Shown here: positions 23,905 through 37,800 of the stretch, piece after piece
Numbering within the stretch: the first letter of the stretch is position 1
How the letters are laid out: each line of letters starts with the position of its first letter
Assembly: GCA_949130495.1 (NCBI GenBank)
Contig: OX422221.1
Location: 28,064,917-28,128,916, forward strand
Direction: 5' to 3'
Source of the DNA: Sambucus nigra
Lineage: Eukaryota > Streptophyta > Magnoliopsida > Dipsacales > Adoxaceae
Length of the DNA stretch: 64,000 nucleotides
The notes under the pieces: model-generated
What the model was told of the DNA's origin: nothing
Seen by the model: the letters and a program-made list of their open reading frames with translations, nothing else
Database searches by the model: none
Position numbers and translations under genes: made by a program

Positions 23905-24273
23905 TGTTGCAATATAAACTTATTTTTATATTTCTCAATCAATTTTCTAGAAGCATCTTAAGTTAGGTAAGGTGTGTTTATTATTAGTGCTTCATAGTGG
24001 CTAAATAAGTGGAAGCAAATTGTGTGGCTTATGAATATGTGTATTAATTTAGTTTAAACCACATTGTGTGGTAAAAATTGATTTTCTTCTACTATAAATA
24101 CTCGTCATCCTTGAGTACTTAGAATAATCAAACAACAAGGAAGATAATAAGCAAAGCTTATTAGTTGTAATAGAGAGAAGTTAAGTTATAAGAGTGTTTT
24201 CTTCTTTGTAATAATATTTGAGTGATAAATACAAGATAGTTGTGTGAGTGTATTTGAAAGCTTATTTCCAACA
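23905..24273 (+). repeat. 3' LTR of element B
   Basis: 369 bp, TGTTGCAATATAAAC to TTTCCAACA, preceded by a polypurine tract and followed by GTTAC. Confidence 0.95.
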
Positions 24274-26859
24274 GTTACATCGAAAATGGGAATTGGTAAA
24301 TTTATTAGGAAGAATAACTTCGGATTATGACGAGTAAAGATGAGGGGGAAAGGAATTTGTATCGACATTTACTGAGAAAGAGAAGAATGATCTTTAGGAA
24401 AAAGCACATAGTGCGATCATTCTTAGTCTTGGGGATAAAGTTCTGAAAGAAGCTTCAAAGGAAAAGATTACTATTGGAGTATGGATAAAGATAGAGAATC
24501 TCAACATGATTAAGTAATTGGAAAATTTTCTATTTTTGAAGAAAAACTCATACCCATGCAAAATGCAACCTCAAAAATCAGTGGAGGATCACTTCGATGA
24601 TTTCAACAAGATAATTCTTTATCATGAAAATATATAGGTTCAGATTGAGGATGAAGATAGAGCGATTATTCTCCTAAATTCTTTACCTTCGAATCCATGT
24701 GAACATTTTCTCAATACAATGTTATATGGACATGATTCTTTGTCTTTGAAGGAGGTTCATAATGCATTGAATTCTAAAAAATGAAGAAGAAATAAGAGAT
24801 GAAGGAAGAAATATCGGGAGAGGGTTTTATGATCAAGGGAAGATCTAAACAGGGAGAAAATAAAAAAGGAATGAATAAGAGAAGGTAAAAGTCAAGATTC
24901 AAGAAAAATGTGTTTTATCTATTACGAATAATGACATTTTAAGAAAGAATCCCCCGAGAAGAGAAATAATTTCAATGAGAAACATAGATACTCGGGTGAT
25001 GCAGATGTGGTTACAAAAGGGTATGAAACTGTTTAGGTCTTGGTTCTCATAAATAAGGCATCAGAAAGTTAGTGGGTTTTGGCATCATGTTGCTCTTTTC
25101 ACATGTGTCTCAAAAATCTTATTTCTCTTTGGGGATTAAGTTGAAGATTTGAACTTTTATGAACAATGTGTTATGGGAAAGTCAAGAAGGGACAAATTTG
25201 GTGCTAGTATACACTCTGATTTGTAGGGGCCAGTAAGGGTAACTACAAAAGGTGGGGACAAGTATTTTCTATGTCTTGTAGATGATTATTCCAAAAGAAT
25301 TTCGATATATATCCTCAAAAATATAAATGATGCGTTTGAGAGATTTAAAGAATGGAAATGTGTGTTAAAAACTTCAACTCTGAAGAAAATTAAGAGGCTT
25401 AGAACTAATAATGGTTGGGAATTTTGTAATGGCATTGTCCCTGAATATTTTTTAGAAGAAGGAATTATTAAACATTTGTTAATAATAGGCACACGTAAAA
25501 AAAATGGGCTATCTGAGAGAATGAATAGGGTAGTTATGGAAAGAGTGATGCACATGTTATTCCATTATGGATTGCCTAATGTGTTGTGGGTAGACGGAGT
25601 TACTGCCTATTCTTTGATCAGTAGGTGAACTTCATATACTATTAACTTCAAAACTCCAATAGAAATGTGGTCCAATTATCCTGCGAAGTTTGAAAACTTG
25701 AGAGTTTTGGGGTGCACTGCATATACACATAAAAGGCAGGGGAAATCTTGATCTTTAAGATATAAAGTGTCTTTTTATAGGGTTTCCAAAGTGAGTGTAA
25801 AGCTATAAGGTGTGGAGTCTCTATCTTGAAAATTCATGGACTTCTAATATAAGGGATATTATATTCATAGAAAATGAGATGTACAATGATGTTAAGAGAA
25901 GCCAAACATGAAAAGCTATAAAAGCACACACAAGTGATAAATCGGAGTTTCAGGTGGAGCAATCAGAGAACTCGAAGATTGATCCTAATGATTAATAACC
26001 ACAATAAGATCATTGTGCATCGGTAGATGAGCCAAATAATTGCAAATCAATGGATAGTTATCATTTAGCAAAGGATAAGCAAAAGAGACATCTAAAATAG
26101 CCTAACATATATGATAATGTTGGCATGTTCTCTTTTACCTTGAAGTTTGTAGAAATAGTTGATAAATAACTAAGAATCTACGAGGAAGAAATAGGTATGA
26201 AAGATAATGAAAATGGATAACTGCTAGAGAAGAAGAAATTGATTCCCTACCTAATAAGAGAACCTCGATTATGGTTGACAATCCTGCAAAACAAAAGATT
26301 ATAGGCTGCAAGTGTGGCTTCAAGTAAAAATATGGGATTAGAGGGGTGGAGAAACTAAGATACAAGGTTGGGCTTGTGGCACAGGGGCTCAAATAGAGAT
26401 AGGAGATTCATTACAATGAGATATTTTCTCCCGTGGTTAAACATAGCTCTATCCGATTGTTATTAGCTTTAATAGCAACTTAGGTCCTTAAATTAGAACA
26501 TATGGATGTTAGGACTCCTTTTATACATGGGTAATTGGGAGAGAAAATCTATATGAGTCAACCAGAGGGTTTTGTGGTGATAGGGAAAGAACTACAAGTG
26601 TGTCTACTGAAGAAATCATCAAAAAAATGGTATAAGTGGTTTGATGAGTTTTTGGTTAAATATAGATTTAAGAGGACTAATGATTACAAATGTGTTTATG
26701 TTAAAAACTCAGGCCATGGTGTTTTTGTTTACTTTATGTTGTATATGGATGACATGTTGATAGCATGCAAACACATGAGTGAGATCAACAATGAAGTCAG
26801 TTTTGCTAACAGAGTTCGAAATGAAGTAACTTGGGTTTGCAAAAAAAAAATATATATAT
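24274..26859 (+). pseudogene. gag, integrase and first half of RT of element C
   Basis: The leader resumes at GTTACATCG, and the capsid starts near 24285 (MGIGKF, then KNNFGL and RVKMRG). At about 25200-25630 an integrase core reads VDDYSKRISIYIL, then RTNNGWEFCN, where codon 25407-25409 is Asn in place of the catalytic Asp, then NGLSERMNR, which keeps Glu. RT starts at about 26370 (EIFSPVVKHSSIRLLL), runs through EKIYMSQPEGF (26540) and YMDDMLIACK (about 26740), and breaks off near 26850, just after KDLGVAKK-like codons. Many stops. The rest of RT lies 24 kb away at 50917. Confidence 0.85.
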
Positions 26860-27130
26860 CATAGTAGAATATCTAATTAGTGAGAAAAACAATTATGAAA
26901 AAATTATTTTTTCGATAAAAAGTTGCTATTGAGTGAGAGAAATAAATTTCATCATTCAAAGCAGAGTGGCAAGTTAAATGGATGACAAATTAATTAAAAT
27001 TTTCACCATATGGCCATAAAAATTTAGCTATCTACGCTCCCTCCTTGGGGGAATTGCGCTTCATTATTTATGACAAACTAATTATCATTTGACAATAAAT
27101 TTTTTTTTCATAAAATAAATGTATTATTGA
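26860..27130. repeat. Left terminal and subterminal repeats of CACTA D
   Basis: Starts CATAGTAGAATATCTAATTA and carries AGTGAGAAAAAC, GGATGACAAATT and TGACAATAAATT motifs resembling those at the other end in opposite sense. Such repeats bind the CACTA transposition proteins in known systems. Confidence 0.6.
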
Positions 27131-28980
27131 TGAAAAGATCTTTCCCTCACTAATACTAAAATGAGATATTTTAAAAAAATAACTTAAAACACTGACAAAA
27201 AACCCACTCCTAGAAAACTCCCCTAAAACCAATTTACCCCACTTCTCTCTCTCCGTCGCTCCACCCTCTGAATTCCTCACCCTCCACCATTGTTCTGCCC
27301 GAATAGATCTACATCTTTCACAGCCGAAACAAAGATTATCCTCATTCATTCTCTCACTAAATATCTCATGTTCATATTCCTATTCTTCCATGTATTTTGT
27401 TATTGTGTTAGGGATGCATCGCAATGGATCATAAAAAAAGATCCAATGGATCATCACTAGTTCTAAAATTGAGTACATACATGAACTGTAACCCTCCAAA
27501 TGCATGAATTTCAATAATGATCCAATGGATTTTCACTAAAAACTCAAAATCATCAATACCAAAAGAAAATAACTTAAATCATTACATGGTTAAAAGCAAC
27601 TGGTTTTCAACAAGGGTCGTGGGTTTGGGGGTGATTAATTTCACTGGTGCATAATTATAATTTACATTCATTGATTTCATAATTATAATTAAACGCCCAT
27701 AGCTTATTGGTATATTTTATCCTCTATTTTTCAGGAGATATTATTGAGTTTGATGACATAGTAAATGTTATTATGTTCAGATGGCTTTCATGGTAATATT
27801 ATTTAGTCCCAATTTTAGAATTATTATATTATTGAATATTGTTGAATGTTGTTGTTTAGAATAGATTATTGACTGACGTTGTTTTAATATTGATGTTTGA
27901 GAATAGATTCTTGAATGTAGTTGGGTGCTGTTGTTGACAAAATTTTTGGACTTCCTTCTTTTGAATTTGATCTTTATAGCCATTATATAATTATGTTCAC
28001 TAATATTTGACAAAATACTTCAATCATAATTTTATGTTAAAATTTTCATTTAAGTTTGTACTTCACTTCCTTTATCTACCTCATTTGAAACTTAAATTTT
28101 AATTCCGTGCAAACTGTTGATTAGCCAAATTATTGTGTGGGACTCAATTATACTTCGTATAGGTGTTTAGTCATTGCATATCTTGGTGTTAGAAATTTAT
28201 TATTGGTGTATGGCTAAATTGGTTATTATATGGTCTTAAAAATTAATTATTGGTCTTTGGGCATTGAAAATTTTGGCGTTTCGCTAAATTTTGGTGTAAT
28301 CCGTATTGTTGTTGAAATGTGTATTGTCAAAACAAGTTGGGATCTCGTCGCACCAAAAGGAGTCATCATTCTTAGTTTAGCGTATACAAACCAAATGTTT
28401 GAATATATATATCAATTTATTGTTTCAGTAGTTTAAAAGAAATTTTGACTTAATTTGTTGTTGAGTATATTTCTAATATTAATGGTCATTGGGAATAATT
28501 TATATCATGAACGTGACTTTCTTTTGCATTTTGGTTAAACGTATTTCAGATTGATGCCTTTATAGATTTTGAAGAATAATTTGTTTGGGGTTTATTTGTT
28601 TGTATTAGCACATAATTATATCAATGTGTGTGATTATGTATACGAACATGAAACTACATACAATTAAAATATGAATTATTAGGTAACTCGGTACAATATA
28701 TGTGTGATTACATCCACTTAACTTCCATTGTTGAACTTACTTTAAGTATTTGTATTGGTATTTGTTTTTCAGGGTTGCACTCATTGTAGCAACATATAAA
28801 ATTGTAAGTCTTCATCTTTTTACAAGTAAATATTTCTTATGGAAACAAATTTAAAAAAAATTATCCCTATGTCTTCATCATTTATATTATTTAGGAGTAC
28901 TTTCCATACCATTTTTGTGTGAAAGAATGAATTTTTCTAGTTAATGACATATTAGACATAACATGTTTGTTTTAATATTT
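27131..28980 (+). other. 5' noncoding part of CACTA D
   Basis: About 1.85 kb of AT-rich DNA between the left end and the first transposase motifs, probably promoter, leader and intron of the element. No coding similarity found. Confidence 0.5.
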
Positions 28981-28983
28981 AAT

Positions 28984-31590
28984 AGAATTTCAAAATGGAG
29001 ATGGGTAGGAGTAAGATCCAAGATAGTAATAGATTCTGCAATAAATATGTAAATTGGGTTAGGTATTACATTCAATATGTTAAGAAAAACATGGGACTAA
29101 TTAGTTATGTTTTATGTCCCTGAATCGATTGTTTATATATTGATATTAGATCTATTGATAAAGTTGAGGACCATTTCTTCTTCAAGGGAATTTCTACGAG
29201 CTATACTCATCGAATTCATCATGGAGAATGATCTAAGTTAGGGGGGATATTGTGTCTTTGATAATTACATCAATGATGATGATGAAGAATAACAATGTGA
29301 TGGAGTACATGAAATGTTGGACGACCTATATAGGGGAACCTTCCATGAATCAATGTGGAATTAGGTTTCTTAAGAAAATATTATAAGGTAAATGAAAAAA
29401 ATTGACAAGTTAGTGAAAGAGGTTGAGCGTCAATTGTATCCTAATTGTATGAAGTTTTCAATGTTGTCATATCTTATGAAGTTGCTTTACTTGAAACTTA
29501 TTAACTGATGCAGTAATAATTTTTCAATATGATTCTTGATTTATCGAAACAAGCATTACATGAGGGTGAGACACTGCCCAAGTCACATTACAAAGTGAAT
29601 AACATGTTATTAGATTTGGGCCTAACATATGTCTCTATTCATGCTTATAGAAATGATTGTGTGCTAGTTTGGAAAGAGTTTAAAAATCGACAAGAGTGTT
29701 TGATATGTGCGGAATCTAGATGGAAAATTAATTATCCCAAGGGAAAAAGATACCTCGCATGGTATTATATTACTTTTTAATTAAAACAAGACTTAAAATA
29801 TTATTCTTTTCAAAGATATCGGGTGACGATATGAGGTGCCACAGAGAGAAAGTGAAAATAATGAAAATGTATTGAGACTTTCAGTTGATTCCAAAACATG
29901 GAGGGAATTTGACAAGGAGTATAAATGGTATTCATAAGAACCTTGAAATTTAATCCTTGGAATAGAAAGTGATATGTTAAACCCCTTTGGTAGCATGCAC
30001 AAATCATATAGCTTATGGCCGATTATACTTATGCCATATAATTTGCCTCCTTGGTTATATATGAAAGAACCATTCTTTATGATGTCGTTGCTTTTTTCGG
30101 GCCCTACTTCACCTAGTAAAGTTACATATGTATATTTAAAAACTTTAATTGATGAACTTAATAAGTTTCGGGAAGTCGGTGTAGAGACATATGACACATC
30201 TAAAGAAAATATTTTTCGACTGCATGAAATAGTATTATGGACTATAATTGACATTCCTGCATATGCTAATTTATCTGGGTGGAGCACAGAAGGATACATG
30301 CATATCCAATTTGTAAATACCATACTTCTTCATACCAGTCACGTAATATGATTTGTTACATTGGCCATGGACGTTATTTACCAACCGATAATTATTGGCA
30401 AATGAGTAAAAGGTTTGAAAAAATGCAAGAGCATCGATCAAAACTTGTGGAATTAAATGGTGATGATATGTTGAGACAACTGAACCATGTTAACAACTAT
30501 AAACCGGTGAAGCATGCAGATAATCACAAGAGAAAGAATACATCTAAAGAGTTAAATTGCACCAGAAAGAGCATATTTTTTGCATTATCATATTGGCGGA
30601 CACTAAAGTTATGACACAACTTAGATGTCATGCACATTGAGAAGAATATATGCAAAAGTGTGTTGGTAACATTACTTAATGTAGAAGGGATGACAAATGA
30701 CAATTATAAAGAAAGACAAGATTTAGAGGGTATGAAAATATGGAAAGAACTTCATTTGAAGCCATATGATGATGTGTGTAAGATTCCATAAGCATGTTAC
30801 ACATTGTCTAAGATGGAAAAATAAGGATTTTTCGTTTTAAAATCGGTGAAATTGCTAGATGCTTGCGCCTATAATATCTCCCAATGTGTAAACATAAGTG
30901 ATGGAAAAGTATCAGGGTTAAATTGTCATGGTTATCATATTCTTTTTTACCGATTTCTACCAATTGGTATACGTGGGTATTTATCCAAGGATGTATATAC
31001 TGCATTAGTGGAGCTTGGAAAGTTTTTTAAAGATTTGTGTTCTAGAACCTTAAAAGTTGTGGAACTTGAGAGATTAGAAAGAGTCATTATCGTGATTTTG
31101 TTTAAACTTGAAATGATTTATTCACGATCATACTTTGACATAATGGTCTATGTAGCAGTTCATTTGTCGTAAAAGGCGATGCTTGGAGGGCCGGTGCAGT
31201 ATAAGTGGATGTACCCTATTAAAAGGTGATGGGTTTTTTTCCCTTAATTTATTTTTCCCTAAGTTGATTACATATTTTTAACATGTAATATTTGGTCTTG
31301 TGTATATTGTGCATAGGTACTTAGGAACCCTTAAGGTCCAAGTCTGTACCATAGCTCGTCTCGAATGTTCCTTAGAAGAGGAATACAGAGTTAACGAACG
31401 TTTGACATTTTGCTCTATGTACCTTGAAAGGATTGAAACTAAATTTAATCGTGCATAATGAAACTATGATGGAGGATGATGGATTTGATATGTTCTCTCA
31501 AAAGGTACGACCTTTTGACGCATTTTCATTTGATCCTTCCGAGAAAAATGAGAAATGAGTCAATGATATGTTTTGACTAACGGTGACAAG
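28984..31590 (+). pseudogene. TNP2-type CACTA transposase, 5' and central parts
   Basis: Transposase-associated domain at about 28990-29228 (ends HHGE). Then LPKSHYKVNNMLLDLGLTY and CLICAESRWK (29570-29730). The transposase core (Transposase_21) reads MLNPFGSMHKSYSLWPIILM and YNLPPWLYMKEPFFMMSLL (29974-30350), continuing YIGHGRYLP (30360). The DUF4218 domain is at about 30840-31470 (GYHILFYRFLPIGIRGYL, AVHLS, GGPVQYKWMYP, LTFCSMYLERIETKFNR). This is the canonical order of CACTA TNP2. Stops and shifts are frequent (near 29500, 29880, 30612, 30790 and 31170). The gene is interrupted at 31758 by LTR E and resumes at 34772. Confidence 0.9.
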
Positions 31591-31758
31591 ATGGAGCTAT
31601 ACCTATTGTAAGTCGTCAATTATTCTTTGTAATCTATTTATTATTATATATTTATGATTATTATTTGGATGTGAAACATATAGTCGATTGTTATGTAGTG
31701 GTCATGGGGAGGAACTTATGAAAGAAAGCCTTTTGAATTTAGAACAATGACAACAAAT

Positions 31759-34700
31759 TTTAATACCCCGTATTTTTATGCTATATTAATTTGGGGATTT
31801 ATTAAAGTTAATGTGAATGATTTATTTAATAAAAATCCGAAAATTAATTATGTTATAATTATTAACGTGACGAGAGTTAGTAATTATGGAAAATTTGTTG
31901 AATATTACTAAAGAGCAAAGTAATATATGATATTGATTATATTGAATGTCACGAGAGAATAAAATGATAATTTTGGAAATTTAAGTCGGAACGTGCCCGT
32001 GTCGCGTCGGGACTAAATTTTGATAAATAAAAAGTGAATATTTTATAAGTTACCCGTATGGTCATTTTGAGTACGCCAACGCGTCCGGAAGGGTCGAGAT
32101 AGTCAGAAAAGTGTACCCAGGGGTGTAGTTTGGGTCTCGGGCGTTTTTAGGCCTAATTGGTACCCCAGGAGGGCGTTTTGGACATTTCACCTTTTTGGGT
32201 AATTAAACCCACGAAAATCAGAAACATATATCAGCCATCTAGGTTAGTCAGCTAGGGTTAGAAAATAAAAACACAAGTGACGGCCATAGGAGAGGGAAGA
32301 AGAAATCTTCCAAGGCAATCCAAGGCCCCGAAAGTCATCCGTTTGCACCACAACCACCACCAACGCGTAGATCGCGCAACGGGCTACGCAACCACACCAA
32401 AAACATCTGCAAATCAGAACGTCAAAAATCTCAGGCAAGTGTTTATCTTGCTATTTTCGTTGGTGCAATTTTCATATTAGTTTAGGAATGATTAGGGATG
32501 AAATATGTGGAAGAAAACCCAATTTGTGATAGGAAAATCCATGTAGTATTGGTTTGTATGATGATTCTGGAAACCCTTGCCATGGAGAGGAAATTAACCA
32601 CGAAATTTTGATGATTATAAGAAAGAAATTCTGCAGAAAAATGGGTTAGAAATATGTTTAAGAAAATTCTAGGGTTCTTGATATTAGATATAATTTTGGG
32701 TTGAAAATCCATGTCTAAATGATGAATATGTACATGCCTTACGTTAGAATCATCTGGTATAATGTTATAATGTTAGTAGTAGAATTTTGGGACGTTTGGA
32801 GTTGAAAAATATGGATTTGGATGAAGATAAGTGGTAGAACCCGTAACTGCAATTCTGTAAAAATCAAAATACCTGCTTGATCGATCGATCGAGCATAGGG
32901 CTTCGATCGATCGAGCCCCAAACCTCGATTGATCGAACCCTCCTGGCAGACTCCTATTTCCCTTGTTTAATTAGTTAAATTAAATTTATCGTTAAATAAA
33001 TTCTTGGATGTTCTTAATAAATGTTTTGGGAAATAGGAAAGACCAGTAGGACATATGAATAAGTGTTGGGAACTTTATTATAAGACGAGAATTTTGCTTT
33101 GGGGATAATTATATAATGAACGATGAAACTACATATTTCAAGTGAGAGATTACGGCGAATAGCTACGATAGTGAATAGAGGTATACCTACTGAATTTTCT
33201 ACTTGGAAGGATAGAGTCTACGAGTGTCACGTAATAAGTGAGAAAACCCTTCGAGTTAAGGTTAGAGATGAAACCTTATACGTAATACTAATAATGTGAA
33301 ATTAAGGATAAATGTTGTCATTATGGGTGACGAGAGGAACCTATATTAATATGATAAAAGTGGTATATTTATATGATTGTGTGTGCATATATTATATACA
33401 TGTGAAAAACATACCGCGCTACTTGCTATCCTTGAGGTTACCGCGCTGGGACAGTCTTATCTCGATGGGACCTTTATGGGGGATATTGACTTGTACCCTA
33501 GAAGATAGATATCCTTGGTACAGGCTATCGAATTGATAGTTCAGACGGTCCTAAGAGACGCGAGTATATGCCATCCTCTTAGAGACTTGGAATCTATGCT
33601 TCGCCTCAATATTGTTTGTGTATGTGTTAATACAATTCGAGAGTGATTCCGAATTTGTATTCCCCTTGATATGAGTGGTATGGGGTTTGGATAGTAGAAG
33701 TATGCACGCACCATAGTTTTATTTGGGGTGCTGTTATTTTATATATATTATACGAGTAGTTAATATATATATGAGATTTGGAAATTTGAACCTGCCTACT
33801 GTGATTTGATAAGTAGGACATGGTTGATGACTCAAATAGTAAATACTTGTTTTGTGAAATTATAATATGATACTATGAAACTTTATAAATTAATAAAGCT
33901 AAAACGAGAGTTGTGCTGCTAGTTGGAAGTATTCTTTTTAAACAATGATATTGTTCGGTTTTGAAATCTTATGAGTAAGTTAAGATAAGCTAAATTGTTG
34001 GGAAGGTTAGTATGATGAAATGATAAAATAAACCGTTGGGAAGGTTAATACGATAGGCGTGCACATTAGAAGAGAGGTGAGAATTTCTCAAGAGAGTGTC
34101 GCTCTAATATGTTGTTGCATTGGCCTGTATCAATTTAAATACTTGCTAAACGTATTTTAAATCAAACACACTTTCGGGCTCTGACCCGTTTTTCTCTCTT
34201 TCTCTCTCTTGTATATATATGTATGTATTACAGGTGCCCAGCCACAGGGGCGTCTTGCTTAGGATCTCTAAGAAGGAACGCGCTGCAGCTTAGGTGGGAG
34301 TTGCAGGTCTCTTGATTAGACGACTTCGTTCATTCGGATCCACTCTTAGTACTTTCCTTTAGTTAAGCATGTGTAGCTCTTTCCATTACTCCATTGTTAT
34401 TGGACATATGTATTTCAGTTATTTCCAGTATTGTTACTATGGGTTTTATTCAGTTTGATTATGTTACTTTATATTTCGCATGTTGACATTCGATTGACGA
34501 ATGTTTTAAATCAATTGGACTATGTTGCAGATATTTAATGTGGTGTGATTCTTACTTATTGAATGTTGTTAATAAAATAAATGATTTTCTTTAAATAAAA
34601 TTTGGAAAGTTATGTACGAAAATGGTTTTGACATTTAGCTTAATTATTTAGGGTGCTAAATTGGAAAATTTATTTTTATCGACAGTGATGCTGAGAATGA

Positions 34701-34771
34701 ACCAACTGTTTAGCTTGATTTAATTTAATAAAGGAGTGATCGCCCGGTATTTAATTAGGCGGGGTGTCACA
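31759..34771. mobile_element. Solo LTR E (3013 bp)
   Basis: Begins TTTAATACCCCG (TG end mutated), ends GGGGTGTCACA, and is flanked by CAAAT at 31754-31758 and 34772-34776. There is no coding region or second LTR, so this is a solo LTR left by recombination. It resembles F, J and H: TGTAAYAMCCC-type start, GTCGAGATA motif at about 32090, GGGCTCTGACCCG at 34175, the block CAGGTGCCCAGCCACAGGGG at 34231 and a GTGTCACA end. Long LTRs of this kind are typical of Ty3/gypsy chromoviruses of the Tekay/Del type (inference). Confidence 0.88.
32881..32936. repeat. TCGATCGATCGA palindrome cluster in LTR E
   Basis: Perfect 12-base palindromes at 32881-32892 and 32903-32914 and a near copy, TCGATTGATCGA, at 32925-32936, 22 bp apart start to start. 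Confidence 0.85.
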
Positions 34772-34838
34772 CAAATGCAATTCCCTTGATGGTTCGAACA
34801 ACATGTAAGATACTACAAAGAGTTTACTTATAACATCT
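34772..34838 (+). pseudogene. TNP2 transposase sliver between LTRs E and F
   Basis: 67 bp reading QFP, stop, WFEQHVRYYKEFTYNI in frame. This matches the F-x-x-WF segment that follows DUF4218 in CACTA TNP2. It shows that E and F inserted independently, 67 bp apart in one exon. Confidence 0.7.
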
Positions 34839-37800
34839 TGTAATTTCTGGATTTTCTCTTTATTAATTAATTCGGTAATTTTGTAATTTATTTGTGTCGT
34901 AAATTAATGAGAATTAATTAATTGGGATATTTAAAAGTGGATATATTTAAATAAATTGACTAATGGAAGTTAACTTTAAATATTATCATTCGAATGGCGA
35001 TTTTGAGTGCGCGATTGAGTCCACTAGGGTCGAGATATTCCAAATTGAGTGGCCATATGTATATAATGGGTTTCGGGTCTTAATTAAACACGTTTGATCT
35101 CCAAATAGTGAGTTTGGACCCTTTTTGGAAGCCCATAGGCCCAAAAATGGGATTTAAGCTTTTCACCCTAATTAGGTAAGGGTAAGACAACCAAAAGTCA
35201 TTTTCGAAGATTAAAAGTGTGGAGAGCTTGAAAGGAAATCCATTAAAAGAATTTGGGGATATTGGAAGGAGGTTCCAAAATAAAGAAGAAACCCTTGGAT
35301 TTAACCCATCTCCCTCATCCAAGACCTTGATCCACATTGAGACAAGTGGTTTAAATTGTTAATGAGTCTTAATTCAAATGTTAGGGTTGTATTTATTAGA
35401 AATTGGAGATTTCTTTAATGTGAAATTATAAATATGTAGAGGGCCAAAATTTGATGTAATTGATGTTCTAATTGATGAAATGGTTAGGGTTAGATTGAGT
35501 ATGATATAAGTATGGAACTAGGATGAATCTGGGGATGTTTTGATGTAGAAACCTATGCAGAATAGAGGTTGAAAACTTGTTAATGGCAGACTGGGTTTTT
35601 AGCAGAAGAGAGAGAAGGAGAAATATTAGGGTCATTCGAACGACCTGGTATTTCGTTTAAACCAGATCCACTGTTGTTCGAACGAAAGGACTCTTCATTT
35701 GAATCGCTTGTTAGGTGTTTCAGATTTATCCAGTTCCCCTGATTCAGACCTGTTGTGTTGGAGATTCACGTTCCTGCCCCGACTGAATTCTAAAATCGAG
35801 TATAATTATGGTTTAATTTCTGAATACCTAACCTTAAATTAATTAGAGAATTAATGTATCTGAAGATGAGTTTGGGTCCTTTTGAGGAAAGCCATAGGCC
35901 CAAAAATCGGAATTAATCTTTTTACCCAAATTAGGTAAGGGTAAGACAACCAAAAGTCATTTTAGAAAATTAAAAGTTTGGGGAGCTTTAGAGGAAAGCC
36001 TTTAGAAGAATTTGGGGATATTGGAAGGAGCTTCAAGAATAAGAAGAAACCCTTGGATTCAATCCATCTCCCTCATCAAAGACCTTGATCTATATTGAGC
36101 CGAGTGGTTTAAATTTCAAATTGTTAATGTGTACTTACTTATTCATATTAAAGGAGGTGGGACTCAATAAAAATGTTAGGGATGTATTAATTATAAATTG
36201 GGGATTTCTTTAATGTGAAATAATAAATCTGTAGAGGGGCTAAGATCAGATGAAAATTGATGTTCTAATTGATAAAATAGTTAGGGTTAGATTGAATATG
36301 ATATAAGTATGTAATTACAATGAATTTGGGGACGTTTTGATGCAGAAACCGATACATAATAGAGGTTGAAAACTTGTTAATGGCGGACTGGGTTTTTAGC
36401 ATAAGAAAGAGAAACATAAATACCAAGGTCGTTCTAACGATCTAGTATTTCATTTAAATAAGATCCATTGTTGTTCGAACGACAGGACTATTTTTTTTAA
36501 CCACCTGTTAGGTCTGCAAGATTTCTGTAGTTTCTATGATTCAGACCTGTTGTGTTGGACATTCACCATTCCTGCCCCGACTGAATTTTGAAATCAAGTA
36601 TGAACTTGGGTTTAATTTTTGAATACCTAACCTTGAATTAATTAGAGAATTAATGAAATTGAAGATGTAAGTTCAAGATTTATCATATTGTAATCTTATT
36701 GTTTAAGTGATTTGACTTGATTGCATGAAATTGAATGAAATTGCATGAAATTGAATGCGGGCTAAGAGATAGAGAGTGCAGGTACACTCGGTAGGGCTTC
36801 ACTAAAATAATGAAAACTAATTTGTTTATAATTAATTAAAATAAATTTGGTCCATAGACTTAAATGTTTTAGGCTATGTGTATGTGCATAGTACACCAGT
36901 GTCCTAGATTTCTATATATAGATGGTGATGTGTGGTATATATATGATATAAATATTAGTGTGAATAATATTTATGGTAAAGCATACCAATATTAATGCTA
37001 TCTTAGAAGGTTACACGATGTGGGTGAGTCCCCCGATTAGCGAATGCAGGGCAGGATATATTCACCAGGTCATAGCGTCTATTTATTAGGGCGGGCCGTT
37101 TTGGTATGGAACGGCCACTTACGAGGGGAACTATGACCGCCTCCTACGCGTTGGTTGATAGCATTTATATTCTACATGTGTGGGAATGTTGATATTATAC
37201 GCATATAAAGTGCAGAATTATATACAGATATAGATATACATGGTGTAAATGTATAATTAATGTAACTTGTGAAATGGTTAGATGGTATTGGATGAGAATT
37301 AGTTCAAATAAGTTAATGTGCATAACAACTTATAATGTGTATGATAAACTCACTCGGGGTATAATAGTGGGTTAATTAGTTTAATATTTGGTCCAAGGCT
37401 AGTTACGGGGAAAGTGGCTAGGTGTGTTATGTATAATCTGTTAGGCGTGCACATTAGTTGAGGGGTGAGGTGTACTCATGGAGTGTACAACACTAACTTA
37501 AATATGAAGAGAATTTGCATTTTAATTTCTTGAATTTAAATACACTTGATAAATATTTTCAAATGTTTTGGGTTCTAACCCTTGTTATAAAACCTTTTCA
37601 AAAACCTTTTAGGTGTCCTACCATAGGGGCGTCAGGCCTGATTCTTCCTATAGGGTGCGTAGATGCAGCATATGTGGATTGCTGTGGGACATTTGTTTAG
37701 ACAATTGTCTCATTCTATATTGATATAGGGGCTTTTTTAGTTGTACGATTAGGTTTGTACTCCGATATTCAGTATTTGCATGTATCGGTAATCTTTAATA

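Larger units (their letters stand above)
19032..24273 (+). mobile_element. Copia element B, complete but defective (5242 bp)
   Basis: LTRs of 369 bp (19032-19400 and 23905-24273) begin TGTTG and end TTAACA or CCAACA. The primer site is TGGTATCAGAGC at 19404-19415, the polypurine tract is AGTTTAAGAGGGGG just before 23905, and the duplication GTTAC is at 19027-19031 and 24274-24278. By eye the LTRs differ at roughly 27 of 369 positions (about 7%). Gag and Copia-order pol lie between. It inserted at the primer-binding site of element C, in the same orientation. Confidence 0.95.

Noticed and set aside
32277..32480. Open frame inside LTR E
   Set aside because: It lies in a solo LTR, has no similarity to a known protein, and is short.
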